Assembly (NCBI GenBank): GCA_028583605.1
Contig: CM053333.1
Span: 27,755,302 to 27,819,301, forward strand
From: Dastarcus helophoroides
Lineage: Eukaryota; Arthropoda; Insecta; Coleoptera; Bothrideridae
Reading direction: 5' to 3'
DNA length: 64,000 nt
The notes under the pieces: model-generated
The model's database searches: none
Seen by the model: the letters and a program-made list of their open reading frames with translations, nothing else
What the model was told of the DNA's origin: nothing
Shown here: positions 11,487 to 23,420 of the stretch, piece after piece
Numbering within the stretch: position 1 is the stretch's first letter
How the letters are laid out: each line of letters begins with the position of its first letter
Program-made: the position numbers and the translations under genes

Positions 11487-12689
11487 CACAGAGTGAGTCA
11501 GGAAGAATAGGCCAACGCTAAACTGGAAATACTAGATACTAAAATATTACGATTGAGCGTAATATGACTTTTACCAATGTGGCTGGTTTACCAGATACAG
11601 GGCGTTCAAAGTTTAAATTTAATTCTGAAATTTCTAAAATTAAAAAAGTTTGGATGCTATAAATCCAAAAATTAAAAATTTTATGTTTTTTAATGCAAGG
11701 GTTACAAATTTTAAGCTTAGTTTGACTTTTCTTCTAGAAGGCGTTAGTTTCGCGATATTATTTATGTAGCTTTTAAGATATTTTTTTGTGTTTTGATTAC
11801 GTTTGAAACAAATAAAGAATATAAAGGAACGATCAATCTACAAAGAAAAAATACGCTTGTTCAAGTCGTCTAAATCTATCCGTTTCTGAGATATTTGCAT
11901 TTAAAAGTTGTAATGTATTTTTTATGATATTTTAGGGCGCAAATATTACTATATTTTTTTTCAAGGAAGATAATAATTTATCAAAAAGTAATAAATTATC
12001 TTCAGCAGTTGTAATAAATAATCCAAGAAGGCGCAAATACATTTAAAAATAATAAAATGACTTTGACATTTATGAAGATCAAATTTAAAATTTATTGAAG
12101 TGGGTGGTATACACTTCCAACATTAGCTTTGAAGTTTGTCACTATCTTTAGTATCAATAATTTTAGCTATTATTTACTGTTGCTTTGATTGCTTTCCCAT
12201 ATCTGTGTATATTTTAAGAATAAAATATCATAATAAATTACATTAAACCTTTTAAATACAAATAACTCAAAAACCGATAAATTTAGGTGACCTAAAGAGA
12301 AGTACCTCTTTTTTGCAGAATTAATTGTTCTTTTATAATATCTACTTGTTTTAAGCATAATTCGATAGATAAATTTTTTTATTATTATTTATTTTTTATT
12401 TATTTATTATTTTATTTTTTATTTAAATAATAATCTGGAACTAGCGCCCTCTACGGGCAGGCTAAAAATTAATCTTAAATTGGAAATTCTCATACCAAAG
12501 AACATATAAATTTATAGCATCAAAACTTTCTTAATTATTGGGAAATTTCAGAATAAAATCTAAACCTTGAGCACTGTGTATCTCTTAAACCAGCCACATT
12601 GATATAATGCATATTGAGCTCAATTGCAATATTTTGGTGTGAAATATCTTCAGTTCAGCTCTGGCTCATTTTTTCTGAGGCACCCTACA
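11487..12689. mobile_element. Long-TIR DNA element (about 1.2 kb)
   Basis: The left end (11,487 to about 11,740) and the right end (about 12,450 to 12,689) are inverted copies of each other. For example, AATGTGGCTGGTTTACCAGA near 11,577 pairs with its complement near 12,590. Both arms also share the ATTGAGC and GATGCTATAAAT words. The extreme ends are related to CAGAGTG/TAGGGTG. The centre carries no transposase that I can read, so it is non-autonomous or gutted. The CCCTCTACGGGC stretch near 12,447 lies in the right arm. Confidence 0.8.
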
Positions 12690-13952
12690 GATTTTTTGAA
12701 AACCTCGTTTTAGATAGATTTTACGTAGAAAAATCTAACAATAACAAATGCATTTGGGATTTGAATCGCAAAGAGATTTTACTTACTGTGCTGCGAAACG
12801 ATTAAAAACTAGAGAATTCGGCAGCAACAATTGTCCTAAACAAAATAATAATCAGTTAAGAAAAACCAACTGCCAGTTGCGTGAACAAAATTACCAAGTC
12901 ATTGAAAAGCTGAAACCTACAGTGTGTCCCAAAATAGAATGCTGAAATGGGATTTTCCTTTATTTATGAGTTTACGAAAGTCATTTATTTAGGTTTCTGC
13001 CTTGATCTTAAATTACTTGAAATAACATTATTCTCTTATGTTTGTACAAAGAAAGTTTAATTATTTGGAAATTCTAAAAAATGACCAAAAGTAAACTGCT
13101 GTTATTTTTGGTGGTATTGAAAAATAAAGTTTAGATTTATAAAAAAAATTCCTAAATTTAAAATTTTAGTTTATTTTTAGTAAATTATTAAAAGAGAATA
13201 GACCTAGAGTGCAATAATTCGGCAGTCTTAAACGGGAACATTATTACCCTTCAAGTCTATTCTTTTTCTTGTCCGATAAAACCAATTGGCCAGCACAATC
13301 TGAAAAGAAAAAAGCGGGACGCTTAGCAAAAAGCTTCTGAACTTAAACCCATATCCTTTTAATATAAACAATCAGTGTACAGGATAATTCACATAAGAAT
13401 AAGAAGTCGGTAACGAGCTAGTAACCAGCCCGAAACACAATCCAATTTACCAGATTCACTTATGTTTAGAGTGAAAAATTTTATCTTTGGACACCCCTTT
13501 AGAAATGTTACAAAATTATCTTAATTTACAATAACTATGGTTATGATAATACTAGATCCCTACTAAGGTCAACTAACCATCATCTATCATTTAAATGAGG
13601 TGTATTTTTAATAAAAATTGGTAATAGACAAATCAATAAATCTATTTCACGTAGGCCTCGAGAGTATGGTACGTAATTTGAGGAAGTAAATTAATATTTT
13701 GAAAGCTTAGTAACACAGTGCTATGTAATCTACTTTTGTCTTTTTCTCAAGTCTTGTACTAGCTATGGGCTATAGATCAGACTGACTTTCTACCGCTGAG
13801 CTACCATCTCAGGTTATCATAAACCTTTTACACTTTACTTATTCAAATCATATGCCGTACTTCCTTATCTGTGTGTATCTTTTACATTAAAGAATTGTTA
13901 ATTAAAGGTATTCTAGCTAGGATTTAATTAAGTAAACCATGCGTAAATTATT

Positions 13953-13957
<5 letters not shown>
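12690..13957. other. Non-coding stretch
   Basis: No gene recognised. At 13,745-13,805 the minus strand holds GGTAGCTCAGCGGTAGA, which resembles a tRNA D-arm/A box, but no matching T-arm or acceptor stem is seen. Confidence 0.4.

Positions 13958-14007
<50 letters not shown>
13958..14007. repeat. (TA)n microsatellite
   Basis: Uninterrupted TA dinucleotides for about 50 bases. Confidence 0.95.
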
Positions 14008-14009
<2 letters not shown>

Positions 14010-14460
14010 TTATATAGGGTATAAGTCAGCCTCCGCAATGTAAAAATTGAATGTCAGTCAGCGTCCGGCGAAACTCGGCGTCCGATATACGGACGCTGAG
14101 TGACCAGCCCATTTAACAAGCTCAGAGGGGTATACATGGGTCCTAGATGCGTTTGCAATAAAAAAACGGTGGAGCTTAACTTGCCGGTTTTTGGATAGCC
14201 GTATAAAATCAAGTTTACTCGTTTGCCGCTACGAGTCGCTTCGATCGATTCGTATATCCCCAAGGCGTATCTAAATTTCAAGCCAGCGGTTCACCCAGCG
14301 TCCAAAACATCGGCAACGTCGTATGCTTCTAAGAAATGCATTTCTCTTGAACAAACCAATGAGAACTTCAGTACACTTAGCTCTAGGTTTACCCCTCCGC
14401 GCTGTTTCATTCCTGCAAATGCCCGCGTAAATCGAATCGGCGCGGTGTAAAATTAATTCA
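14008..14460. other. GC-rich island of unknown nature next to (TA)n
   Basis: Markedly richer in G+C and CpG than its surroundings. It contains a CGTCCG-ATATA-CGGACG hairpin near 14,079 and repeated CAGCGTCC/CGGCGTCC words. Open frames exist on both strands, but none has a recognisable domain. A partly similar sequence lies in the opposite orientation at 21,110-21,280, again abutting a (TA)n tract, so a repeat family ending in (TA)n is possible. Confidence 0.35.
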
Positions 14461-15105
14461 AATTTACAATGAGACATAAGTTTGGGTTCTACACAAAGGG
14501 AAAAACGTGCAAATAACTTTTGTTAATTAGTACAATATCATACAAAATAGCTGTTCATACTATAAATTTAGACATTTAGAAATTAACGCATTTTCATTTT
14601 ATTGATTATTTTTAACTTTAGTTTAAAGCGCGAAAAAAGTGAGCTTTAATTCAGAAATATCAAGGTCTTAAAATGGTTATTCACGAAATAAAATAAAGTA
14701 CATGAACAGAAGAAAATTAGCTGGCAAACATACGTTTCTAAATTTTTAGTGTCATATAATAAATCTAAAAGTATTTGGTTTTTTTGGTATTTATTCATAT
14801 AGATAGAAAATTGAAAAGAGTGAGATAGTTTTATTAATTGTGACTACCTCTATTTTTTACCACTAAAATTATCCAGTTGGTCTTTTCTGGATTTTGACAA
14901 GTGTCGATAGAAATGTTATCTTACATATTTATTTACTTAGTAATAATGTAACTTCATGAATATAAATTCCAATCTGCACCTTTAAACCTAACTAATGAAC
15001 TCTCATAATGACTAAAATGGTAAATGTGATATTCGTCCTGTTGTTTTATTACTGAATATTTAATTCATGTAACACAACCTATTTTTTAAATATTTTTCCT
15101 ATAAA

Positions 15106-17425
15106 CTAGAAATTTTAATTTTATATTTAAAATTTTGATTTTTCTCTGGACATTTTAAGTTATACTTAAAATTTAAAGAAAAAAAGCTAAGGTTTTGAAA
15201 TAATATTCAAAATTTTTATTTTCCCTCAATATCTACAATACATTTAAAGTCAAAATGTTAACACTTTACTGAAAATAGCCGCACTAATCTTGATATTTTA
15301 ACATTATCAATTTACAATTTAGATATTTTTTGCCTAATTTACATTTCACACTTTTTTCAAACTTTTGGTTAATTATAACTCAAATTTTTGAATATTTTGT
15401 TCAAAGTTGCGTTTATAAAATAATTAAATTAAAATATTCCTCCAGTTTCGAATATTTGCACGTCCAAACTAGAAAAATTGTAGAAAACTTCAAAATTTTC
15501 AGAGAAAGTAAAAATTTTGAAAAAAAAATATCGTAAGTTTTGTTGTAAAGTCGATATTTTGAAGTAAAGGTCGAAATTAAAATAGCAGTTTCCAGAATAG
15601 GTATATATTCAAAATTCGAGAAAAAGTGCAACTTTTAAGTTTAGAGTTCAACTTTATTTTATTTTTAAGAAGAAATAAAAACACGAACTTAAAATTGGGA
15701 TTTGGAACTTTACTTGAAATTTAAATTTTAAAGTTGAGCTTTTCGTAGATTTTTGGACTGAATTTGAAATTTTGAGCAAAAATTCGAAATCTTAACATGT
15801 CGATGTAGAAATTTTAAATTTTGAAACAAACATTAAACTGTTTTTCTGAAATGTTGAAATAAAATTCGAAATTTTAGGTTTTAGAGTTTGATTTTCAAGC
15901 AAAAATTTTTAATTTCAAGTTCAGTATGGAAATTTTTGGAACTTTTTTAATAAATTTCATTCTTAAGTTGATCGCTTTGTTTCGCATTTTGCTGTGGGAA
16001 AACTGACATCGTTAGCCCCTAATAATTTCTATCGACAAAAATACGAGCTGTACTTTATAGAATAAAAAAGTCCCCCCCCCCTTAACCAAAAATTTGAATA
16101 TGCATGTTTTACATGAATACCAGCTAGTGAAATCTCTAAAATACCTACATAGTATAGAATTCAAAACTATTAGCTGTTAATTATGGTGGAACGGACTGGT
16201 CCTTGGTTATCTTTAAAAATTAAATTGCAAAACTTGTCTCCTGAAATTAAGAAAGATTAAAAAACACATCAAAGCCTGCTCTAACGCTTTTCGACAGCCA
16301 AGCTCTCAGTAAGTATTTCTCTGATGATAGCTTGGCTGTCGAAACGCGTTAGAGCAACCTTTGTTTTGTTTTTAAATCTTTCTTGGTTTCAGAGGACAAG
16401 ATTTGTTTTTCAATTTTTAAATAGCTGTTAAACCAATAATGAAAACTGAATCGAGTTTGTTATCTATATTAATATTTGGGAGGAGGGATGGGTTATAAAA
16501 AGTTTTTTGTTGGCCTTCTTTATTTAAAAAAGTTTTATCAGGAGCCAGAAAAGTATATTTTTTTATTTGAATTTCAGTGTTTCATTACACGAGTATTAAA
16601 AATATCATTGATTCAACAACATTGCAACGATCAAATTTACCTAATTATTTTTCAATGATATGTTAATCTTGTCATATAAGGAAAACAGAATGAGGTTGTT
16701 ACCAGTTATGTAACTATCAAATTCGAAAAAAAAAAAATTAGAAAAAATACTACATATAAAAAGCTATCTAGGAAGCTCATAGCTTTAGTTATAATTTATA
16801 ATCTACAAAAGGAAAATAATATGCAATAATTAAAATAAACTTTTATTTATCTGTCCAATTTTAAAATAAAATCAACAACAAATAATAATTTTATATCTAA
16901 TTAAAAATGCAAATCGCAATTACATGCTAAATTTAACACTTGTAAAATACTGGATCATTTCTTCAAAACAAAATTAAGTCAAGGTATACACCTAGGTACA
17001 CTTACACCTAGCAAAGAACTATTTATAGAACATCTAATTTTACAGATTTATACTTGTTTTTGAGCATGACATGTAAAATTTCCTTAAAAATGCATATAAT
17101 ATGCACCGAGTGAAAATAAGTTCAATAACATGGAAACTAAAATCAGCTGCAATGCATGTTTCCCGAATTCTTAGGGTTAGAATTACAAATACACTTCATA
17201 AACTTAGTTTTTAAACACGAAATCATTAAACGATCAGCTTGAAATAAAGTTTAACATCACTTGGGTTTGCATATGAAATTGCTTCGGATTTAAACACAGC
17301 ACTGAATTTTTGCCATTTCCAGTTCTTTGAAGAAGATTTGTATTTAAATATTCTTTTTGTCATTCTTATTTGTTGAGTTAGGTTTTCCTTATTCCACATT
17401 AAACTAATTCAAACTAAAAAAAAGA
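15106..17425 (+). repeat. Segmental duplication, copy A
   Basis: This aligns in order with 18,238-20,720. Matched segments: 15,106 with 18,238 (TATTTAAAATTTTGATTTTT, then TCTGGACATTT); 15,330-15,430 with 18,440-18,530; 16,015 with 19,942 (CTAATAATTTCTATCG); and 17,090-17,330 with 20,350-20,680. Divergence is high, so the event is old. A fold-back repeat (16,187-16,440) has inserted into this copy only. Confidence 0.6.
16187..16440. repeat. Fold-back repeat, two-armed (copy 2)
   Basis: Two arms of about 110 bases face each other around 16,310. The left arm reads GTCTCCTGAAATTAAGAAAG and the right arm reads back as CTTTCTTGGTTTCAGAGGAC. The stem-loop word GATGATAGCTTGGCTGTC, followed by GAAACGCGTTAGAGC, lies in the right arm. 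Same family as 7,085, 38,787, 49,709 and 61,673. Confidence 0.85.
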
Positions 17426-17803
17426 TGGTTATTTGTTTTCAAGCAACATGTAAAATTCCAGTAAAAATGCATATAATATGCATCGAGTGAAATTAAGTTC
17501 AATAACATGGGAAATAAAATCGGCTGCAATGCATGTTTTGCTGAATTCTTAAAGTTAGAGTTACAAATACACTTCATACCCGGAGTTTTTAAACATGAAT
17601 CATTAAAAGAGCAGCTCGAGATAAAATTTAACATCACTTGAATTTGCACATGAAATTGCTTCTGATTTAAACACAGCACTGAATTTTTGCCACTTCCAAT
17701 TCCTTGAAAAAGAGCTGTGTCTAATTATCCCTTGTCATTCTTACTTGTTGAGTTTGGTTTTCCTTGTTCCACATTAAACGAATTAAAACTAAAAAGAAGA
17801 TGA
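17048..17803 (+). repeat. Tandem direct repeat, 377-bp period, two units
   Basis: Unit 1 (about 17,048-17,425) and unit 2 (about 17,426-17,803) share AAAATGCATATAATATGCA (offset 377 bases), AACATCACTTG, AAACACAGCACTGAATTTTT and TCCACATTAAAC. A third, more divergent unit is at about 20,320-20,700. No coding function seen. Confidence 0.85.
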
Positions 17804-18706
17804 GGGTGACATTTGACGTAATTATTAACTGACAAATATGTATGTGACTTTACACTAAATCCTATTTACCTTGTAGGGTAATATTAAATGGGGCCTAGTA
17901 AATATTATGTACTCCTTCGATCTTGTATTGGTCAATATCTGTCACGGCTCACTTTCACCTTATTGACATCACTGTTATTGATACTTTCAACCGATAAACT
18001 GTATTAACAATAAGTATGTACAATATTTCTACCATGTTTGGATAATATTGAAACGATGAGCCAGGTTTCCCTTTTCGGCATCGTTGACTTGTTGATTAAA
18101 CAAATGCCCCATTTTGCCATGGTTGATATTAATATTGAATGACAGAGCACAGAGCGCGCAAGCAAAGAACACCGCGCGCAATTTGAAACACTAGGTTTTC
18201 GAGGTATTTGCTGCTTATTGTTGATTTCTCCTGTCAACTAGGAATTATAATTCTGTATTTAAAATTTTGATTTTTTTCTGGACATTTAGAGATATAGTTG
18301 AAACGTAAATAAAGGAGCTGAATTTTCAGATTTAAATCCCAAATTTTGATTTCAAAGTTAAATATTGATTTTTTTCCAATATCTACTTTAAACTATTGAA
18401 GCCCAAATAGATAAATTTACAGCTATAACGTTGACATTTAGAATTTTGAATTGTTTTTTCCAAGTTTAATAAAAATTTTTCGTCAGAACTAAAATGTTTA
18501 ATTATTTTGATCACAGCTTCGTTTATAAATAACACTCCAATTTTAAATTTTCACACTGAAAAATTTGATGCCAACTTAAGAATATTTAGAAAAAGTAGAC
18601 ATTTTGATAGAAAATTGGAAACCGCTGTTGTCATAAATTTTGATATCAGATATCTATAATTTTCTACACTTTACATTTTTTAGCGTTTCATAAAATTTTG
18701 CCACAT

Positions 18707-18795
18707 ATAAATCGCCAGCTTAGTTGGTAAGGGACCTATTAAAACGCCGAAGGTTATGCGATCGAATCCGACGAGTGTCGCTTCTTTTTTTTTTT
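18707..18795 (+). repeat. tRNA-derived SINE-like fragment
   Basis: It contains AGCTTAGTTGGTAAG (A-box like) and AAGGTTATGCGATCGAATCC (B-box like), followed by ACGAGTGTCGCTTC and a run of T residues like a Pol III terminator. Spacing and arms are not those of a functional tRNA. It shares GGT(T/C)ATGCG and ACGAGT with the fragment at 19,345-19,425, so a tRNA-headed SINE or tRNA pseudogene family fits best. Confidence 0.5.
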
Positions 18796-19344
18796 TCAAT
18801 TTTTTACAGATTTATTAACTTCTCATGTTTTTTATGCTTACCTTATTATTAATAGTTATGTAATGAATCTAAACAGCAGTGTACGTTGGCATAATCATGA
18901 TAACTACTCCATGGATCACTCAGAATTATACGAATATTTCAGGATTTCGTTTATTTTTAACTTCCAAGTAAAGCTTCTATTAAAGTATTAAAGATGCGTT
19001 TAAAAGGTCTAGCTAAGTGTAGCATGGTGCTAACGCAATATCCATGAATTTCTACGGCTTCTAGAAAAGTGATCAACATTTAAGTTTCAAACCAAAAGCT
19101 TAATTTTTTTGCAAGCAATAAAATCTCACATATATTTACAGTCGTGCAAATAAATGAACAACTATACTTATCGAAGACATCAAGTTTTAGATGACAGTTC
19201 GAACTGAAGAGCTAAAAGTATTAATTATTTTATACAATGGTGACATTTTTTTGTGAGAAGATTGTTATTTGAATTTATTATATATTCATTAGTGCCAAGG
19301 TAAGCACTTAAAAATATAAAAATTAAAAAATCTATAAAAAAAAA

Positions 19345-19425
19345 GAAATTAAAAATGGAACTCGTAGGAATTGAACGCATGACCTTCAGCGCCAAAACCA
19401 ATCTCTTTATCACTTGCTCCAAGGT
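19345..19425 (-). repeat. tRNA-derived SINE-like fragment, inverse orientation
   Basis: On the minus strand: AGCAAGTGATAAAGAG (A-box like), GGCGCTGAAGGTCATGCG, then TTCAATTCCTACGAG (B-box/T-arm like) and a T-rich end. Related to 18,707-18,795. Confidence 0.5.
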
Positions 19426-21109
19426 ACTTCTAGAAATGTTAATTTTAAATACCGGAATACTATTTATAATTACTTATTTAGAATTCTGAAAGCCATTATT
19501 ATTTTTTGTAGTAATCTTTTACAGAATAAGAACTATTCATTACGTAATGTACGCACAAAAACGTCATAAGAAACGTTCCTTGTGAGGTTTAAAAGTTGAA
19601 ACTCCGTGACTAAAATTGAAAATTTGGTAATAACTTCGAGTTTTCAAAGTTTTATTGTATAAATCAAGAGTTTTTTTTCTGAATGATGCATTTCTTTTCA
19701 AAACTTCACGTTTGGACTTTGAATTGGATGTTCCTCTCTACATTTTAAAACCCGAAGTAAACGTTTAACTCTATCTTCGAAATTTAAAGTGAAAGTCAAA
19801 AATTTGAGTTTGAAGTTTTGGTTTTCAAGTAACAAGTACATGAATTTAAAGTTTAGGTTGAAAATTTTCATTGTTTTTAAATACTTCGATCTGAAAATTG
19901 ACGTTTTTGTCCCAAGTTTTGCTGCTGGAAACTCCTAACCTCTAATAATTTCTATCGCCAAAAAAACGAGCTCTATTTTATGAACAAAATTGTCCTCAGC
20001 CATAAAAAAGAGAAAAAACATAACCCTTGAGAGAAACTTCTATTTAAATTTCAAATTTCAAAAAAATCAACAAAAATTATATTACACAGAAAATAAAGTG
20101 TAAATAGCCAAAACTGCTTAATTGCTTAAATTGAAGATATAAAATCGCAATTAAGTATTTGCTAAATCTTCTTTTTGCTAAAGGTACGCACATTTTTCAA
20201 ATTTTAGTAGCAAAAACAAACATCAAACTTGTAATAACCAACACAAAACTATCTTTTAATTGTAACAAGAAATCAAAAAACAAAACTTAACACAAGCAAC
20301 TTCATTTATGAAAACGTCCTAATTATTTTTATTCGTCCAATGTAAAGTTCCCTGAAAAGTACATGTTCTGAAATGAGGTGTAGTAAAATAAAAAACAAAA
20401 TTAGCCGTCACGCATGTTTTATTAAATTCTTAAATTATAGTAATAAATACACGTATACTTAACCAAAATAAGTTTTGAAGTATGAAAACACTTTCCAGTA
20501 TTCTTGTCTTTAGATTTACATGGAAGGTCGAAGGCACTAAAGGTGTCCTTTTAAGATGATTGTTGCTATGCCCATATACTTTACATATTCTCACCAGTTT
20601 AAATTGGTTCAGGTTCTAAACACAGCAGCACAATACTTAATTTTTGCTCTTGAAGTTCTTCGAGAACGTTTCGAAATGTTACTAATGTATTTGTTAACCC
20701 TGATTTTCGGTGATTTTCTTCTGTGTAGTAATTTATGTACATAATTTATAATTAAACAGCAAAGTCACCATAACAAATCGAATTATTTAAATGCTTAACA
20801 GTATTCCAAGGGTTAAGCAAAATGTTTAATAAATTCCAGTTGTAACAAGTTGAAATAGAATTGAAAATAAATTTTAGTATTAAAAATACACATTTAGAAA
20901 GATGCAGTGTTACTTTTGAAAGCTACCAGCTAACCACAACAGCTTCTCGGATATTTAATTTAGCGCGAGGTTATGTTTTCTGTGTATCCGTGCTATTAAT
21001 TGATTCCTCTCCCGCATTAAGCATTTTATCGACACCAAAGATGTTAAAAAGCTTACATCATCGCAGTAAAGTCATTTCGGCAACACTGTTCGGAGGCTGG
21101 ATGTGATCG

Positions 21110-21280
21110 TATAAAAATAAATGGAGGCTCAGTAACTGTAGATACACTAGGAGTCTGAGTAAACCGCTGGGCAGTGGAGGCTCAATGACTGACGAAATGT
21201 AACGCCTGTATAACGCGTGTATATAGGCCTGCGCCCAGTTGGAATGTGTATGGACCGGAGTCTGAGTTAGCCGCTGCAGC
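21110..21280. repeat. GC-richer repeat fragment ending in (TA)n
   Basis: It contains GAGTCTGAGT twice and GGAGGCTCA twice, about 150 and 55 bases apart. It partly resembles the reverse complement of 14,020-14,110 (CAGCCTCCG words) and, like it, borders a (TA)n tract (21,281-21,314). Nature unknown. Confidence 0.35.
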
Positions 21281-21281
21281 A

Positions 21282-21314
<33 letters not shown>
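21281..21314. repeat. (TA)n microsatellite
   Basis: A pure TA run that borders the left end of the long-TIR element at 21,317. Similar runs at 22,939-22,967, 23,398-23,420 and 46,820-46,846 also flank repeats. Confidence 0.9.
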
Positions 21315-21316
<2 letters not shown>

Positions 21317-21317
<1 letters not shown>

Positions 21318-22934
21318 CAGGGTGGGCCAACCTGAACGCTATGGCCTCTAGGGGCTATAACATATCATATTTTAAAAATTAAACAAAAACAATATGGTTA
21401 AATATGGGTCGCTGGGATCTACATGTTAAAAATATTTTTAAATATACAGGCTGTTGCAGAAAATTGTTACACATCAAAGTTGGGATTTTTTAAATGGGAC
21501 ACTATATTTTTCGTTTCATTTTTAAATTTAGCTCTAGATTTAAAGTCAATTTCTATGAAGTTTTCTTATACCTAAAGCTTACCCTTTTTGAGATAATCCA
21601 CTTTTTTTTTAAATTACAAGGTTTTGCAAAAGAAACATTTTATCCCTGAAAATAAATAATGTTGACAGTGGCGTCTTGAAATTTTTACTCGGCATTCCAT
21701 TTACTAGAAAATGCAGTTTGGACAAGTTCAAAATTTTATACAGGATGTTCCTAATTCGCCGGAACATTTACTTAAACATCAGACGTCGTTTTCTTCGTTA
21801 ATTTGAATAAAACACGCATTATCCTTTTATTTTAAATATAGTCAGTTGTTTTATTTTAACCTAGGTCAATATACAAATAGTTTTACAAAACAAAGGCAAC
21901 TACATACTTAGTTTAGTATTTAATGAAATTGCAAATCAAATATCCGACACAAATAAAAACCAATCTTCTACTCTAAGAAATGTTCAATGTGGGAACCATT
22001 TTGTTCTAAACGAAGCCTTATTCTTTTCTCAAAAGCGTTTTAAACACTAAAATGTTAAAATACTTTCGTAAATTGTTTCAAAAACATTTCGTATTCGATT
22101 TCTCAAGTCCTTGGGGTGGTAGGAAAAACATTGTAAAAAATGTGTTTACATACCCCATAGGAAAAAGTCCATTGGAGTTAGGACCTGAGATTTGGGTGGC
22201 CAGTTATGAGAACCGCCTCTTCCAATGCATTCATTTTAAAATTTCGTATTTAAATATTCCCCTACAGAATTGTGAAAATGAGCAGGAGCTTCGTCTAATT
22301 GAATTCACATTTTTTGCCAATTATGATCAAATGTTATGTTGGATAACGAATTAAAAGCGGCACAATTGGTCAAAATGGGTTTTATCTTCCAAACCATTGA
22401 ACTTAGGTATAAGAAATGCATACCATACGAAAGCTAATAAAATTTTCTAGTATTTGATATAAAAAAATATAAAAAAATAGTTGCTGTTCCATTTAAATTA
22501 ACAAGGAAATTGGAGTCCGAACTTTGAAAAAATGCTTCGGTAAATTTGAAACATCCTATTATAAAGTTAGGTATTTATATCAACTGCATTTTCTAGTAAG
22601 AGGTATGCCCAATAAAAATTTTACTTTCAGGAGTAAAATTTACTTTTTGAAAATCTTGTGTTTTTTAAAAAAAGCGAATTATCTTAAAAAGGGTGAGGTT
22701 TTGATAGAGGGAAACTTTAATAAAACTGACGTTATTTTTTACAGTGAATTTAAAAATAAAAAGAAAAACGTAGTGTTTTATTTAAAAAAATCACACATTT
22801 TATATGTCGCAATTTTCTGGAACACCCTGCATATTTGAAAATATTTTTAGCGTGTACACCCTAGCGTTCTATATTTAACTAATATCTTTATTTTTTATAA
22901 TATGGTACCCCAATAGCGTTCAGCGTGGCCCACC

Positions 22935-22938
<4 letters not shown>
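21317..22938. mobile_element. Mariner-like DNA transposon with long TIRs
   Basis: The ends are exact inverted counterparts: ACAGGGTGGGCCA at 21,317 and TGGCCCACCCTGT at 22,925-22,937. Each arm extends about 430 bases (GAAAATTGTTACACAT, CCCTTTTTGAGATAAT and CTAGAAAATGCAGTT recur inverted). It is inserted in (TA)n, fitting the TA target of the IS630-Tc1-mariner superfamily. The centre encodes a broken transposase tail on the minus strand. Length is about 1.6 kb. Confidence 0.82.
22050..22310 (-). pseudogene. Mariner-like transposase fragment
   Basis: The minus strand reads DEAPAHFHNSVGEYLNTKF, a stop, NECIGRGGSHNWPPKSQVL and then TPMDFFLWGM followed by a stop. This is the catalytic DDE region of IS630-Tc1-mariner transposases, whose usual form is a QDGAP-like motif followed by WPPRSPDLTPLDFFLWG. 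The second and third acidic positions are visible; the upstream part is not. Stops make it inactive. Confidence 0.78.
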
Positions 22939-22971
<33 letters not shown>

Positions 22972-22995
22972 TAGTATTTGTTTATGATCGTAGGG

Positions 22996-23402
22996 TATGT
23001 TAATTAATTTTGTTTTAGGGTAAGTCGATCAGTAGAGGTACAGGTAAAGAATACTCTGTGTGTGAATTTCACAAACAACAAAAACTAAGGAATAACGAAC
23101 CATCCTATTCCCAAAAAGGACCTAAATGTTGGTTAAATTGAAATAGTAATAAGATAATTGCATGTAGTAAAGTAAACACATAAAGGACAATGTAATGACA
23201 GGAATGGTTATCCCTCATTTAAAAAAACCAAATGTAATATAATATATAGTAGGATGTATACCACTTCACAAAGGTCAAATCTCAAATCTAATCCCTGATG
23301 ATGAAGCAAAAATAAAGCTTCGAAAGCTTGGAAATAGATAAAGAGTATACTTTACCTGTACCTCTACTGATCGACTTACCCTAAAACAAAATTAATTATA
23401 TA
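22996..23402. repeat. MITE-like element with 58-bp inverted ends
   Basis: TTTTAGGGTAAGTCGATCAG at about 23,015 returns inverted at 23,366-23,390, with arms of about 58 bases. The interior near 23,307 holds CCTGATGATGAAGC, a loop, then GCTTCGAAAGC, a small stem-loop. It lies between two (TA)n tracts. The word GGTAAGTCGAYCA is also present in the DIRS terminal extension at 41.25 and 41.53 kb; whether that is common descent is unclear. Confidence 0.75.
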
Positions 23403-23420
23403 TATATATATATATATATA

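Larger units (their letters stand above)
18238..20720 (+). repeat. Segmental duplication, copy B
   Basis: Partner of 15,106-17,425; see that entry. This copy has extra material between about 18,690 and 19,480 that includes two tRNA-like SINE fragments and is absent from copy A. That suggests insertions after the duplication. Confidence 0.6.

Noticed and set aside
13745..13805. Possible tRNA gene on the minus strand (GGTAGCTCAGCGGTAGA)
   Set aside because: Only a D-arm-like segment; no T-arm with GGTTCGA, no acceptor stem pairing found.
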